From Paractinoplanes aksuensis (GTDB lineage Bacteria > Actinomycetota > Actinomycetes > Mycobacteriales > Micromonosporaceae): a stretch of 64,000 nucleotides of DNA. The stretch is from the NCBI RefSeq assembly GCF_024137025.1, contig NZ_JAMYJR010000058.1:1-64000 (forward strand). Direction: 5' to 3'. A program made the position numbers and the translations under genes. The notes beneath the pieces are model-generated. The model worked only from the letters and a program-made list of their open reading frames with translations. It ran no database searches and was not told where the DNA came from. Shown one piece after another: positions 1-8,259 of this stretch; the stretch's first letter is position 1, and the number at the start of each line of letters is the position of its first letter.

Positions 1-296
1 GCGGCCGCCCGCTCGACCGCCGCTCGCCGCCGGGTGGCCCGCCGCCGCAGGGCCCGCCCGCCGAGCCCCGCGTACGCCCCGCCGATGACCGCGGCCACCG
101 GCCCGCCCAGCAGCAGACCCAGCACGGCGGCCACCGCGATCCCACCAGCCACCGCCTGTCGCGGCGCCGCCCCGGCGTAGGCGGCCACCCGCTGCCCGAC
201 GGCCACCACCGACACCCGCGGCACGGTCCCGAGCCACTTGACCGGCAACATGATCACCAGGGCCCCCACGAGGAGCAGCACCGGTCCCCAGATCAC
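1..296 (-). CDS. tadB: TadB-like type II secretion system F-family membrane protein (5' part only)
   Basis: Only the first ~98 codons are in the window; the gene runs off the left edge. It opens at a GTG (296-294) overlapping the TGA of the upstream tadA (GTGA), so the two are translationally coupled. The protein begins with a hydrophobic segment (about residues 1-17), then a basic stretch, a second hydrophobic segment (about residues 47-75) and an Arg-rich cytoplasmic segment, as in the N-terminus of TadB/TadC inner-membrane platform proteins. The family call rests mainly on position immediately after a TadA ATPase; the diagnostic T2SSF domain is outside the window. Confidence 0.7.
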   Translation of the reverse strand, partial: MIWGPVLLLVGALVIMLPVKWLGTVPRVSVVAVGQRVAAYAGAAPRQAVAGGIAVAAVLGLLLGGPVAAVIGGAYAGLGGRALRRRATRRRAAVERAA

Positions 297-1516
297 GCCG
301 CCACCACCGGTGGCCGCAGCACGGCCGGCGCCGTCACCCCGCGCACGGCCAGCATCCGGGCCAGCGCCGTCGCCCCCGGACCGGCCCCGTGCCGGTGACG
401 CCAGGCCGGGACCACGGTCGCGAGCCGCTCCTCGCCGATCGGCAGCAGCACGCTGACCGATTCCAGGACGCGCCCCCTTTCCGTCCGCCGGACCTGGAGC
501 ACCACCTGCAGCGCGGCCACCACCTGGGCGTGCAGCGCGGCCCGGGGCAGCCCGCCGAGCAGCCCGAGCGCCTCCAGCCGGGCCGGAACGTCGGCCGGCG
601 TGTTGGCGTGCAGGGTGCCGGCGCCCCCGTCGTGGCCCGTGTTCAGCGCGCCGAGCAGGTCGACGATCTCGGGGCCCCGGCACTCCCCCACGACCAGCCG
701 GTCGGGCCGCATCCGCAGCGCCTGCCGCACCAGGTCGGTCAGCCCGATCGCGCCCGCCCCCTCGACGTTCGCGGTGCGGGCCTGCAGAGCGACCACGTGC
801 GGGTGCAGCGGCCGCAGTTCGGCCGCGTCCTCGACCAGCACGATCCGCTCGGTCGGCGGCACCATGCCGAGCAGGGTGGCCAGCAGCGTCGTCTTGCCGC
901 TGCCCGTGCCGCCGGTGACCAGGTAGGCGAGCCGGGCGGCGACGATCGCGGCCAGCACGGGAGCGATCGTGGGCGGGACCGTGCCGTGCTCGACCAGGTC
1001 GTCGAGGCGGAACGGCCGGTGGCGGAAGGTGCGCAGCGACAGGTACGGCCCGTCGGTCGCCACCGGGGGCAGCACGGCGTGCAGGCGCGTGCCGTCGGGC
1101 AGGCGGGCGTCCGCGTACGGCTGACCGTCGTCGAGCCGGCGCCCGCATGCTGCCGCGAGCCGTTGGGCCAGGCGCCGCACCTCTTCGTGGTCGCCCAGCG
1201 CGATCGGCGCCCGTTGCAGCCCGGCGCCCCGGTCGACCCAGACCGCCCGGCCGTTGACCAGCACATCGGTCACCTCGGGGTCGGCGAGCAGCGGCGCCAG
1301 CGGCCCGGCCCCGACCAGTTGGTCGTGCACCCGGTCGGCGAGGCGCAGCACGGCCGTGTCCCCCAGCACCGCGGCCCCGGGCTCGCCGCGCACGGCCTGA
1401 ACCACGGCCGCCGGGGTCGCCTCGACGCCCTCGAGCGCGAAGCGGTGGCGCACCCGGCCGGCCATCTCGGGCGCGCTCGCGGCCAACCGGCTGCCCAGAC
1501 CCACGTACGCCGTCAC
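293..1516 (-). CDS. tadA: TadA/CpaF-family secretion ATPase
   Basis: Hexameric ATPase predicted to power assembly of Flp/Tad pili or a related secretion apparatus at the membrane. 407 aa from GTG 1516, which overlaps the TGA of the upstream ssd-like gene; an earlier in-frame ATG at 1570 would overlap that gene by 58 nt and is less likely. Walker A GGTGSGKTT lies at about residues 202-210, followed by the acidic LVEDAAEL box near 227 and the Walker B segment RLVVGECRG near 273-281, all hallmarks of GspE/VirB11-type ATPases. It is the middle gene of a three-gene overlapping operon (ssd-like, tadA, tadB). M. tuberculosis has the same order at Rv3660c-Rv3658c. Confidence 0.92.
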   Translation of the reverse strand: MTAYVGLGSRLAASAPEMAGRVRHRFALEGVEATPAAVVQAVRGEPGAAVLGDTAVLRLADRVHDQLVGAGPLAPLLADPEVTDVLVNGRAVWVDRGAGLQRAPIALGDHEEVRRLAQRLAAACGRRLDDGQPYADARLPDGTRLHAVLPPVATDGPYLSLRTFRHRPFRLDDLVEHGTVPPTIAPVLAAIVAARLAYLVTGGTGSGKTTLLATLLGMVPPTERIVLVEDAAELRPLHPHVVALQARTANVEGAGAIGLTDLVRQALRMRPDRLVVGECRGPEIVDLLGALNTGHDGGAGTLHANTPADVPARLEALGLLGGLPRAALHAQVVAALQVVLQVRRTERGRVLESVSVLLPIGEERLATVVPAWRHRHGAGPGATALARMLAVRGVTAPAVLRPPVVAA

Positions 1517-2586
1517 GCCGCCACCGCCCCGGCCGTCTCCCGCGTCAGGTCGCTCAGCACCCGCCGGCACAGCCGGGCCAGCGGCCCCTTGCCGTCGACC
1601 GTGGGTGGCCGGCCGTGCTCGATCTGCTGCGCGATCGCCGGTTCCGGCCGCAGCGTGCCGATCAGCGGCAGCCCGAGCGCCGACGCGACCTCGCGCGCCC
1701 GCAGCCGCCCCGGCGCCGGGCCGCGGACCACGAGCGAGAGATCGTCACGATGGGCCCGGACCATGGTGGCGACCCGGGCCGCCGCGGCCGAGGCACGAAC
1801 CTCGGCCGGGACGATCAGCACCGCGTGGTCGGCGCACTCGAGCGCGAGCACACCGGCGTCGTCGAGCCGGCGCGGCAGGTCGACGATGATCACCTCGCGG
1901 GCCCGGCGCCCGGCGTCGATGGTCGCGGCCATCGCCTCGGCCGGCAGGACCGGCGTGTGCTCGCGGTCGAACGAGAGCAGCACCAGGTCGCCGTCGCGGG
2001 GCAGCGCGCCGAGCAGGCTGGGCGGATCGACCCGGCCGCCCGCCTCGGCCAGCGCCGACCAGCGCAAGCCGTCGCGGCGTTCCCAGCCGAACATCATGTC
2101 GAGGCCGCCGCCGATCGGGTCGGCGTCGATCAGCAGGGTGCGGCGCCGGCCTCGGGCCGAGGTCACGGCCAGGCCCGCGGCCAGCGTGCTGGCGCCGGCG
2201 CCGCCCCGGCCGCCGATGACCGTCAGCACCCGGCCCACCGGCTGGTCGAGCTGTTCGGCGAACCGCTCGACCACCCAGGACTCGGCGGTCGGCAGCTCGG
2301 CGATGTGCTCGACGCCGTACGCGTTGGCCGCTCGCCACATCGGTTCGGCGACCTCGCCGTGGCCGACCACGGCCACCCGGGAGCGGCGCGGGAGCCGGGC
2401 CCGCAGGCAGGCCTCCAACTGGTCGGCGCCGATCAGCACCAGGGAGGCGGTGCTGTAGCGCGGGCGGGCGGCGGCCGGGTCGGGGGCCACGTCGACCTTG
2501 GTGCCGCCGGCCGCGGCCAGCCGCAGCAGATCGTCGAGCAGGTCGGGGTCGGCGGTGACGACGAGGGGCAGACGGGCAGCAGGCAT
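1513..2586 (-). CDS. ssd: Ssd/CpaE-like septum-site or pilus-localisation protein
   Basis: 357 aa from ATG 2586. The N-terminal ~110 residues resemble a receiver-like domain and the rest is a MinD/ParA-type fold with LTVIGGRGGAGAST near residues 118-131 and LLIDADPIGGG after it. The canonical deviant Walker A is KGGxGKT; here both lysine positions are substituted (R and A), so ATP hydrolysis may be lost. This family (Rv3660c, 'septum site determining protein') sits at the head of actinobacterial tad loci, as here, and CpaE homologues place Tad pili in the cell. A longer reading to 2682 exists, but its extra N-terminus is non-conserved-looking and Arg/Pro-rich. Confidence 0.85.
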   Translation of the reverse strand: MPAARLPLVVTADPDLLDDLLRLAAAGGTKVDVAPDPAAARPRYSTASLVLIGADQLEACLRARLPRRSRVAVVGHGEVAEPMWRAANAYGVEHIAELPTAESWVVERFAEQLDQPVGRVLTVIGGRGGAGASTLAAGLAVTSARGRRRTLLIDADPIGGGLDMMFGWERRDGLRWSALAEAGGRVDPPSLLGALPRDGDLVLLSFDREHTPVLPAEAMAATIDAGRRAREVIIVDLPRRLDDAGVLALECADHAVLIVPAEVRASAAAARVATMVRAHRDDLSLVVRGPAPGRLRAREVASALGLPLIGTLRPEPAIAQQIEHGRPPTVDGKGPLARLCRRVLSDLTRETAGAVAA

Positions 2587-2673
2587 CGGCGGGCTCCAGC
2601 GCTCGGGTGGCAGCGGATGAAGCGCCCACCTTCGCGACCGGAGCAGCCACCGGCCAGGCCCGCCGGCGCCGCC

Positions 2674-2701
2674 TGTGGACAACGACCCGGCCTGTGGATA
2701 T
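2674..2701. promoter_or_regulatory. Pair of DnaA-box-like sites
   Basis: TGTGGACAA (2674-2682, exact TTGTCCACA on the minus strand) and TGTGGATAT (2693-2701, one mismatch) lie in direct orientation 19 bp apart between ssd and the STAS gene. Each is preceded by CC, giving the extended form CCTGTGGA that recurs in other intergenic regions of this window. Confidence 0.45.
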
Positions 2702-2803
2702 CGCCCACGCAGCCGGTCGATCTGTTAGGGAGCGGACCATCGAGAGGAGTGGAAGCAGCCAAGGTTGGGTATGTTGTTGCCGACACGAATCGATGGGGTT
2801 GGC

Positions 2804-3157
2804 ATGGACAGTTCGATCACCCGTTCGCTCGACGCCGACGGTTCCGCCGTCGTGACCGTCGTGGGCGAGATCGACTTCTCGAACGCGGACGAGTTGGCGG
2901 GCTGTGTCCGCGAGGCCGTCACCGAGTGGTCCCCGGCGACAGTGCGGGTCGACCTGCGCTCCGCGACCTTCATCGACTCCACCGGGCTGGGCGCGCTGAT
3001 CGAGGGTTACCGCGCCGCCGGCGAGATCGAGGCTCGGTTCCTTGTGGTCGACCCGACGCCGGCCTTCCGCCGTGTACTCGACGTGACCGGCCTCTGCGAC
3101 TTCTTCGGCCTGGGCGACGTGGTCGAGGCCGAACAGACGCGGGCCACAGGCGCCTGA
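2804..3157 (+). CDS. STAS-domain anti-sigma factor antagonist
   Basis: 117 aa single-domain STAS protein of the SpoIIAA/RsbV type, which binds and inhibits an anti-sigma kinase when unphosphorylated. The phosphoacceptor motif FIDSTGLGAL is intact, with Ser as the predicted phosphorylation site. Start chosen at ATG 2804 (GGGG-containing leader just upstream) because a TATGTT -10-like hexamer at 2770-2775 would place transcription start past the alternative TTG 2765 and ATG 2771 starts. No kinase or sigma factor is adjacent, so the partner is unknown. The gene sits alone between divergent tad genes and the HAD phosphatase, followed by a triple hairpin. Confidence 0.88.
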   Translation: MDSSITRSLDADGSAVVTVVGEIDFSNADELAGCVREAVTEWSPATVRVDLRSATFIDSTGLGALIEGYRAAGEIEARFLVVDPTPAFRRVLDVTGLCDFFGLGDVVEAEQTRATGA

Positions 3158-3179
3158 GACGACATCGAAAAGGGAACGA

Positions 3180-3273
3180 CCCCCGTCGGGGGAGACGGGG
3201 GCCGTCCGAGGATTCGGCTCCGGGGGGGTCGAGCCGAATCGACTCGGTGATCGCGGGGGGCGCAATCACCGAG
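3180..3273 (+). terminator. Three tandem perfect hairpins with G-rich loops
   Basis: Downstream of the STAS gene are three consecutive perfect inverted repeats: stems 3180-3187/3194-3201 (8 bp, loop GGGGGA), 3211-3220/3231-3240 (10 bp, loop with seven G) and 3243-3251/3265-3273 (9 bp, loop with six G). No T-tract follows. They probably end STAS transcription, but three in a row with oligo-G loops is more than a simple terminator needs. Confidence 0.6.
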
Positions 3274-3482
3274 GGTTCCGGTGAGGGTTTCAAGTAGTGG
3301 CGCGCGACAGGTCACAACATGAATCCCGGTCGCAACAGCACAAGCATGCCTCACGGAAGCAGCACAGTCGAGTACTGATTGTCGCTCACTGCGATACTGC
3401 TGCCCGTCTGACCGATTTCACAGCGTGTCACGACCGATCGGATGAGACGCGCCGGGGACGACGGTGATGAACCACTTGCGAC

Positions 3483-3488
3483 TACACT
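3483..3488 (+). promoter_or_regulatory. -10 hexamer of a leaderless promoter (HAD phosphatase)
   Basis: TACACT lies 7 nt before GTG 3496, so transcription would start at or next to the start codon. This supports 3496 over the upstream ATG 3442. No clear -35 is seen. Confidence 0.5.
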
Positions 3489-3495
3489 GCGGCGC

Positions 3496-4296
3496 GTGGG
3501 CCTGAGCGCCGCGTTTTTCGACCTCGACAAGACCGTCATCGCCAAGTCCAGCGCGTTGGCGTTCGGACGGCCGTTCTATCGTGACGGCCTGATCAGCCGT
3601 CGTGACATGGTCAAATCCGCTTACGCACAGCTGATGTTCCGGCTCGGCGGCGGCACCGACGAGCAGGCCATGGCCCGCACCCGTGACTACCTGGCCGCCC
3701 TGTGCAAGGGCTGGCGGGTGGAGCAGGTGCAGCAGATCGTGGCCGAGACGCTCGACGAGCTGATCAACCCCTACGTGTACGCCGAGGCGGCCACCCTGAT
3801 CGCCGAGCACCAGGCCGCCGGGCGCGACGTCGTGCTGGTCTCGGCCTCGGGCGACGAGATGGTCCGCCCCATCGGCGCACTGCTCGGCATCACCGACATC
3901 ATCGCCACCCGGATGAGCATCGTCGACGGCCGGTACAGCGGCGAGGTCGAGTTCTACGCGGCCGGCCCGAGCAAGGTGGTCGGCGTGCGCGAGCTGGCCG
4001 CCGAGCGCGGCTACCACCTGGCCGACTGCTACGCCTACTCCGATTCCAGCAGCGACCTTCCGCTGCTCGAATCGGTGGGCCACCCCAGCGCCGTCAACCC
4101 CGATCGCGCCCTGCGCCGCGCCGCGGCCGAGAACAAGTGGCCGGTTCTCGAGTTCCGGCACCCGATCCCGCTCAGCCGCCGGCTGCGCGACCGTCCGGCC
4201 GTGCCGGTGGCCGCGGCCGCCCTGAGTGTGGGCGTCGGCGCGGCCATCGGTTTCGCCATCTACGCCCGTCATCGCCGCACCCGCACACCTGCCTGA
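3496..4296 (+). CDS. HAD-superfamily IB phosphatase with C-terminal membrane anchor
   Basis: 266 aa from GTG 3496 (leaderless -10 at 3483); an alternative ATG 3442 adds 18 residues. Motif I FFDLDKT at residues 7-13 supplies the nucleophilic and acid/base aspartates; motif II VSASGDEM and the DSSSDLPLLE acidic motif are present, so it should be catalytically active on a phospho-substrate (SerB-like subclass; substrate unknown). A hydrophobic Ala/Gly/Val segment followed by HRRTR at the C-terminus suggests a single membrane anchor. It is divergent from ssd with the STAS gene between, matching the Rv3661/Rv3660c arrangement of mycobacteria. Confidence 0.88.
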   Translation: MGLSAAFFDLDKTVIAKSSALAFGRPFYRDGLISRRDMVKSAYAQLMFRLGGGTDEQAMARTRDYLAALCKGWRVEQVQQIVAETLDELINPYVYAEAATLIAEHQAAGRDVVLVSASGDEMVRPIGALLGITDIIATRMSIVDGRYSGEVEFYAAGPSKVVGVRELAAERGYHLADCYAYSDSSSDLPLLESVGHPSAVNPDRALRRAAAENKWPVLEFRHPIPLSRRLRDRPAVPVAAAALSVGVGAAIGFAIYARHRRTRTPA

Positions 4297-4624
4297 TCAG
4301 GTTCTGCCGAGGGCCAATGAGCAGCACGAATGGCTTTGGTCTGACTAATGCGGAAAGTGAGATTTGCCGGGCCGAAGCTCTGGCGATCATGCCGCGACGG
4401 GCGTAGAAAGAACTGGCGAGGATCGCAGCGGAAAGGGCGGGATTGCCCACCCGGATCGGCCACGAATCTCGTGCACGGCCACCGGGAACCCACGCGCGAT
4501 CAGCCACGGCAGGCACGTTGCGGCGGGACCGCGGCCCCCTAGGCTCCATTTGAGGAGCCGTGAGGCCTCGGACTGTCGACAACGACCCAGGTGCACGCTT
4601 GATAACCCGGTTCGGACGCGCAGC
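4297..4624. other. Non-coding stretch, no gene supported
   Basis: About 330 bp between the HAD gene and a hairpin at 4625. Only short open frames with atypical composition occur on either strand. A small RNA ending at the hairpin is possible but nothing in the sequence proves it. Confidence 0.4.
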
Positions 4625-4662
4625 AGCCGGCGCCCCTCAAGGGACGCCGGCTCTAAATTTTT
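4625..4662 (+). terminator. Rho-independent terminator, possibly bidirectional
   Basis: A perfect 8-bp stem (4625-4632/4645-4652) with a partly paired CCCCT/AGGGA interior is followed on the plus strand by TAAATTTTT. It lies just past the stop of the convergent PH-like gene (4667) and 330 bp after the HAD gene, so it could serve both. Confidence 0.65.
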
Positions 4663-4666
4663 CCGA

Positions 4667-5140
4667 CTACTTGCGATGCGCGGCCAGATGCCGGGTGCGT
4701 AGCTCGTGATAGACGGCCCGGAACAATTTCGGCCGCGAGTGGAAATCGACCCCCTGCGCCCACAGCTCCGTGTTCACGGTCGAGCCGTCGCGCCGCTCGA
4801 TGAGCACGGTCAGACCGCTCGGGATGCGGAACGGCCCCAGCCGGTGGCTCGCCTCGTGAAGGTGCACGTGGGCGATCTCGGCCCAGGCCATGGTGCGGGA
4901 GCGCAGCAGGCCGTGGATGCGCACGCCGCCGACGCCGACGTAGGCCCCCATCTGCAGGATCCGGTGGGTGCCGAGCACCCACACCGCGGCCAGCGCGCAG
5001 GCCAGCAGGCGCAGGCCGTGATCGTTCAGCTCGAACGTCTCGATCGACGACCAGCCCAGCAGGGCCAGCGCGAAGGCTTCCCAGCCGATGATCAGCCAGC
5101 GTCCGGTGCCGGGCGTGTACGGGCGCGTCCAGGACTCCAC
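4667..5140 (-). CDS. Small membrane protein with PH-like domain
   Basis: 157 aa from GTG 5140, with a leaderless-type TAGACT 7 nt upstream. Two hydrophobic segments (about residues 14-30 and 41-61) are followed by a ~90-residue soluble part with alternating beta strands (GGVRIHGLLRSRTMAWAEIAHV...), the pattern of bacterial PH/bPH-like domains common next to transmembrane pairs in actinobacteria. Function unknown. The call is from overall architecture, not from a motif. It is monocistronic and convergent with the HAD gene. Confidence 0.6.
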   Translation of the reverse strand: MESWTRPYTPGTGRWLIIGWEAFALALLGWSSIETFELNDHGLRLLACALAAVWVLGTHRILQMGAYVGVGGVRIHGLLRSRTMAWAEIAHVHLHEASHRLGPFRIPSGLTVLIERRDGSTVNTELWAQGVDFHSRPKLFRAVYHELRTRHLAAHRK

Positions 5141-5147
5141 GTCTGGA

Positions 5148-5153
5148 AGTCTA
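5148..5153 (-). promoter_or_regulatory. -10 hexamer of a leaderless promoter (PH-like gene)
   Basis: TAGACT on the minus strand, 7 nt before GTG 5140. Confidence 0.45.
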
Positions 5154-5208
5154 GAAACCCCTGATCACCGAGTGTGCTGTTCGCACATACGCACGGTCCG
5201 ACGATCCG

Positions 5209-5940
5209 TCATACCGATGCCAGCACGTCGTCGCCGATCTTGGTGATCTCGCCGGCCGCGACGGTCACGGCGGCCGCGTAGTGACGCAGCCAGGAGCGGA
5301 CCCCATCGGGCGTGCCGGTCGCATAGGCGCCGGCCGATCCTACGTACTCGGGCTCGCGGGCCTGATGCCCGACCTCGACCGCGACCAAACCCCGCGGATC
5401 GAGCCCGCGGCTGATCAGGGTGAGCCGGGCCGCGGCCCGGGCCACGACACCGGCCGGGCCGGCGAACGGGCGCAACGTGACGAGTTCGGCGTGCACGATC
5501 GCGGCCAGCAACAACGGCGGCGTACGGTCGTTGCCCGCGACCAGACCGGCCAGCATGTCGATGCGCTCGGCATCCCCGGTGAGGCGGCCCAGGTCGGCCG
5601 GCGGCACCACGCCCCGTGCTGCGAGGACGTGGAGCTTGGCCAGCACCTGACGCGGCGCCCGGGGCCAGAGGTCGACCAGCCCGCCCACGCCCTCGGCGAC
5701 CCGCAGCGCGCCCTGCACGACCGGATCGGTGATCGTGCCCGCCCGTACGTCATCGAGGTCGTGGACGTTGCCTTCGAGCGCGGCACTGGCCACCGCCGCA
5801 CGCAGGCTCGCCTCGGCCGCGACCTGGCCACCGTGCCGGCGCAGGGCGCGGTGGCGCATGGCCGCGTCGACCTGGTCGCGGGCCTCGGCCAGGGCGGGCG
5901 TGACATCGGCAAGATCGAGAAGGGGGGCTAGCGGATCCAC
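5209..5940 (-). CDS. Degenerate Fic-fold protein (catalytically dead?)
   Basis: 243 aa from GTG 5940; the open frame extends much further upstream, but that part overlaps acs and its promoter. The segment AIVHAELVTLRPFAGPAGVVARAAARL aligns by eye with the Fic core HxFx(D/E)GNGRxxR, yet the catalytic His is Arg and the phosphate-binding GNGR reads PAGV, so AMPylation activity is not expected. The preceding helix-rich part with AALEGN resembles the inhibitory-helix region of Fic proteins. Actinobacterial relatives are often labelled 'oxidoreductase' without support. It is divergent from acs, sharing a 214-bp intergenic region; a role linked to acetate metabolism is only suggested by position. 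Confidence 0.6.
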   Translation of the reverse strand: MDPLAPLLDLADVTPALAEARDQVDAAMRHRALRRHGGQVAAEASLRAAVASAALEGNVHDLDDVRAGTITDPVVQGALRVAEGVGGLVDLWPRAPRQVLAKLHVLAARGVVPPADLGRLTGDAERIDMLAGLVAGNDRTPPLLLAAIVHAELVTLRPFAGPAGVVARAAARLTLISRGLDPRGLVAVEVGHQAREPEYVGSAGAYATGTPDGVRSWLRHYAAAVTVAAGEITKIGDDVLASV

Positions 5941-5946
5941 GGGAAC

Positions 5947-5952
5947 ACCGTA
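5947..5952 (-). promoter_or_regulatory. -10 hexamer of a leaderless promoter (Fic-like gene)
   Basis: TACGGT on the minus strand, 6 nt before GTG 5940; this position decides the start against longer readings. Confidence 0.45.
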
Positions 5953-6066
5953 GCCGGTAAATCGGGCGAAACATGGGGTGCGCAAACAGGCTCGCAACTG
6001 GCAAGATTCGCGCAGGAACAAGCACCTGTTGGTCATCCGGCGCGACCACGACGCCATCTGGCGCGC

Positions 6067-6075
6067 AGTTATCCA
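6067..6075 (+). promoter_or_regulatory. DnaA-box-like site upstream of acs
   Basis: Exact TTATCCACA, in the extended form GTTATCCACAGG, about 80 bp before the acs start, in the acs/Fic-like divergent region. Confidence 0.45.
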
Positions 6076-6154
6076 CAGGTGTCGCCGGTACCCACTGGCG
6101 CAACTAGTGTGCAACGAAGATGCCCGGTCAGCAGTGAAAAGAGGAGCCGCCCTC

Positions 6155-8140
6155 ATGAGCGAGACATTGGCGAACTTGTCATCGGAGAGCCGGCAGTTCC
6201 CGCCGCCCGAAGCGCTGGCTGCGGCCGCCAATGTGAAGGCGGACGCGTACGAGGAAGCCGCCGGCGACCGCCTGGCGTTCTGGGCCACCCAGGCCGACCG
6301 GCTCACCTGGGCCAAGAAGTGGGACCAGGTGCTCGACTGGTCCAACCCGCCGTTCGCGAAGTGGTTCGTCGGCGGCGAGCTCAACATCGCCTACAACTGC
6401 GTCGACCGCCACGTCGAGGCCGGTCACGGCGACAAGGTCGCCATCCACTGGGAGGGCGAGCCCGGCGACACCCGCACCATCACGTACGCCGAGCTGCTCA
6501 AGCTGGTCAGCCAGGCCGCCAACACGCTGACCGACCTCGGGGTCGGGGCCGGCGACCGGGTGGCCATCTATCTGCCGATGATCCCCGAGGCCGCGGTGGC
6601 CATGCTGGCCTGCGCCCGGGTCGGCGCGACCCACAGCGTCGTCTTCGGCGGGTTCTCGGTCTCCGCGCTCTCCACCCGCATCCAGGACGCCGACGCCAAG
6701 CTGGTCATCACCGCCGACGGCGGTTACCGGCGCGGCAAGCCGTCGGCCCTCAAGCCCACCGTCGACGAGGCCGTCGCGCAGTGCCCGAGCATCGAGAACG
6801 TGCTCGTCGTGCGCCGCACCGGGCAGGACGTGGCCTGGACCGACAAGGACAAGTGGTGGCACGAGACCGTCGAGCAGGCGAGCCCCGAGCACAAGCCGCA
6901 GGCCTTCGACGCCGAGCACCCGCTGTTCATCCTCTACACCTCGGGCACGACCGGTAAGCCGAAGGGCATTCTGCACACCACCGGCGGCTACCTGACCCAG
7001 GTGTCGTACACGCACAACGCGGTGTTCGACCTCAAGCCCGACACCGACGTCTACTGGTGCACGGCCGACATCGGCTGGGTCACCGGCCACTCGTACATCG
7101 TCTACGGCCCGCTCTCCAACGGCGCCACCCAGGTCATGTACGAGGGCACGCCCGACACCCCGGGCCGCGACCGGTTCTGGCAGATCGTCGACAAGTACAA
7201 AGTGTCGATCCTCTACACCGCGCCGACCCTGATCCGCACCATGATGAAGTGGGGCGACGACATCCCGGCCGGCTACGACCTGTCGTCGTTGCGGGTGCTG
7301 GGCAGCGTCGGCGAGCCGATCAACCCCGAGGCCTGGATGTGGTACCGGGAGAACATCGGCCGCAACCGCGCCCCCATTGTGGACACGTGGTGGCAGACCG
7401 AGACCGGTGGCGTCATGATCTCGCCGCTGCCCGGCGTGACCGCGACCAAGCCCGGCTCGGCCATGACCCCGCTGCCCGGCATCACCGCCGACGTGGTCGA
7501 CGACCAGGCCCAGTCGGTGCCCAACGGCGGCGGCGGTTTCCTGGTGCTGCGCGACCCGTGGCCGTCCATGCTGCGCACGATCTGGGGTGACGACCAGCGG
7601 TTCCTCGACACGTACTGGTCGCGCTTCGGGGCCGGCGCGGGCACCGGCGACGAGTGGATCTATTTCGCGGGTGACGGCGCCAAGAAGGACGAGGACGGCG
7701 CGCTCTGGCTGCTCGGCCGGGTCGACGACGTGATGCTCGTGTCGGGCCACAACATCTCGACCACCGAGGTCGAGTCGGCCCTGGTCTCGCACCCGTCGGT
7801 GGCCGAGGCGGCGGTGGTCGGCGCGACCGACCCCACCACCGGCCAGGCCATCGTGGCCTTCGTGATCCCGCGCGGGAACGTCGACACCGAGGGCGACGTG
7901 GGCGAGCAGCTCAACGTCGACCTGCGCAACCACGTGGCCAAGACGCTCGGCCCGATCGCCAAGCCGCGCCAGATCATGCTCGTGCCCGAGCTGCCGAAGA
8001 CCCGGTCCGGCAAGATCATGCGGCGGCTGCTCAAGGACGTGGCCGAGAACCGCTCGCTCGGCGACGTCACCACGCTGCAGGACTCGGCCGTGATGGATCT
8101 GATCTCCAAGGGCATGAACACGGGTAAGTCCGAGGACTGA
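6155..8140 (+). CDS. acs: Acetyl-CoA synthetase (AMP-forming)
   Basis: 661 aa, normal length for Acs. Converts acetate, ATP and CoA to acetyl-CoA via acetyl-AMP in the cytoplasm. Start ATG 6155 is set by GAGGAG at 6141-6146. The A3 core motif [15 protein letters not shown] (about residues 258-272), the [10 protein letters not shown] substrate/adenine motif, and C-terminal [11 protein letters not shown] near 614-624, carrying the lysine that is acetylated to switch the enzyme off in other bacteria, are all intact. A perfect 13-bp hairpin terminator follows. Synteny with Rv3667 (acs) near Rv3660c-Rv3661 supports vertical inheritance. Confidence 0.98.
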   Translation: MSETLANLSSESRQFPPPEALAAAANVKADAYEEAAGDRLAFWATQADRLTWAKKWDQVLDWSNPPFAKWFVGGELNIAYNCVDRHVEAGHGDKVAIHWEGEPGDTRTITYAELLKLVSQAANTLTDLGVGAGDRVAIYLPMIPEAAVAMLACARVGATHSVVFGGFSVSALSTRIQDADAKLVITADGGYRRGKPSALKPTVDEAVAQCPSIENVLVVRRTGQDVAWTDKDKWWHETVEQASPEHKPQAFDAEHPLFILYTSGTTGKPKGILHTTGGYLTQVSYTHNAVFDLKPDTDVYWCTADIGWVTGHSYIVYGPLSNGATQVMYEGTPDTPGRDRFWQIVDKYKVSILYTAPTLIRTMMKWGDDIPAGYDLSSLRVLGSVGEPINPEAWMWYRENIGRNRAPIVDTWWQTETGGVMISPLPGVTATKPGSAMTPLPGITADVVDDQAQSVPNGGGGFLVLRDPWPSMLRTIWGDDQRFLDTYWSRFGAGAGTGDEWIYFAGDGAKKDEDGALWLLGRVDDVMLVSGHNISTTEVESALVSHPSVAEAAVVGATDPTTGQAIVAFVIPRGNVDTEGDVGEQLNVDLRNHVAKTLGPIAKPRQIMLVPELPKTRSGKIMRRLLKDVAENRSLGDVTTLQDSAVMDLISKGMNTGKSED

Positions 8141-8146
8141 GTGTTC

Positions 8147-8177
8147 GCGGCGTCCGGAGAGATCCTCCGGACGCCGC
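8147..8177 (+). terminator. Terminator hairpin of acs
   Basis: Perfect 13-bp stem (8147-8159/8165-8177) with 5-nt loop AGATC starting 6 nt after the acs stop; no strong T-tract, typical of high-GC actinobacteria. Confidence 0.7.
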
Positions 8178-8259
8178 ACCCCACGCCAGACCTGAAACCG
8201 TTACGCTTTGGCGCCGCGGTCCGCCCGACCGCGGGTTCGCCTCACGGGGGTGCAAGGTC

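Noticed and set aside
4348-4542. Small plus-strand gene between HAD and PH-like genes
   Set aside because: No ribosome site, atypical residues and codon use, and overlapping frames of equal length on both strands.
6179-8179. 666-codon open frame on the minus strand
   Set aside because: Antisense to acs; no recognisable motifs and His/Arg/Gly-rich mirror composition.
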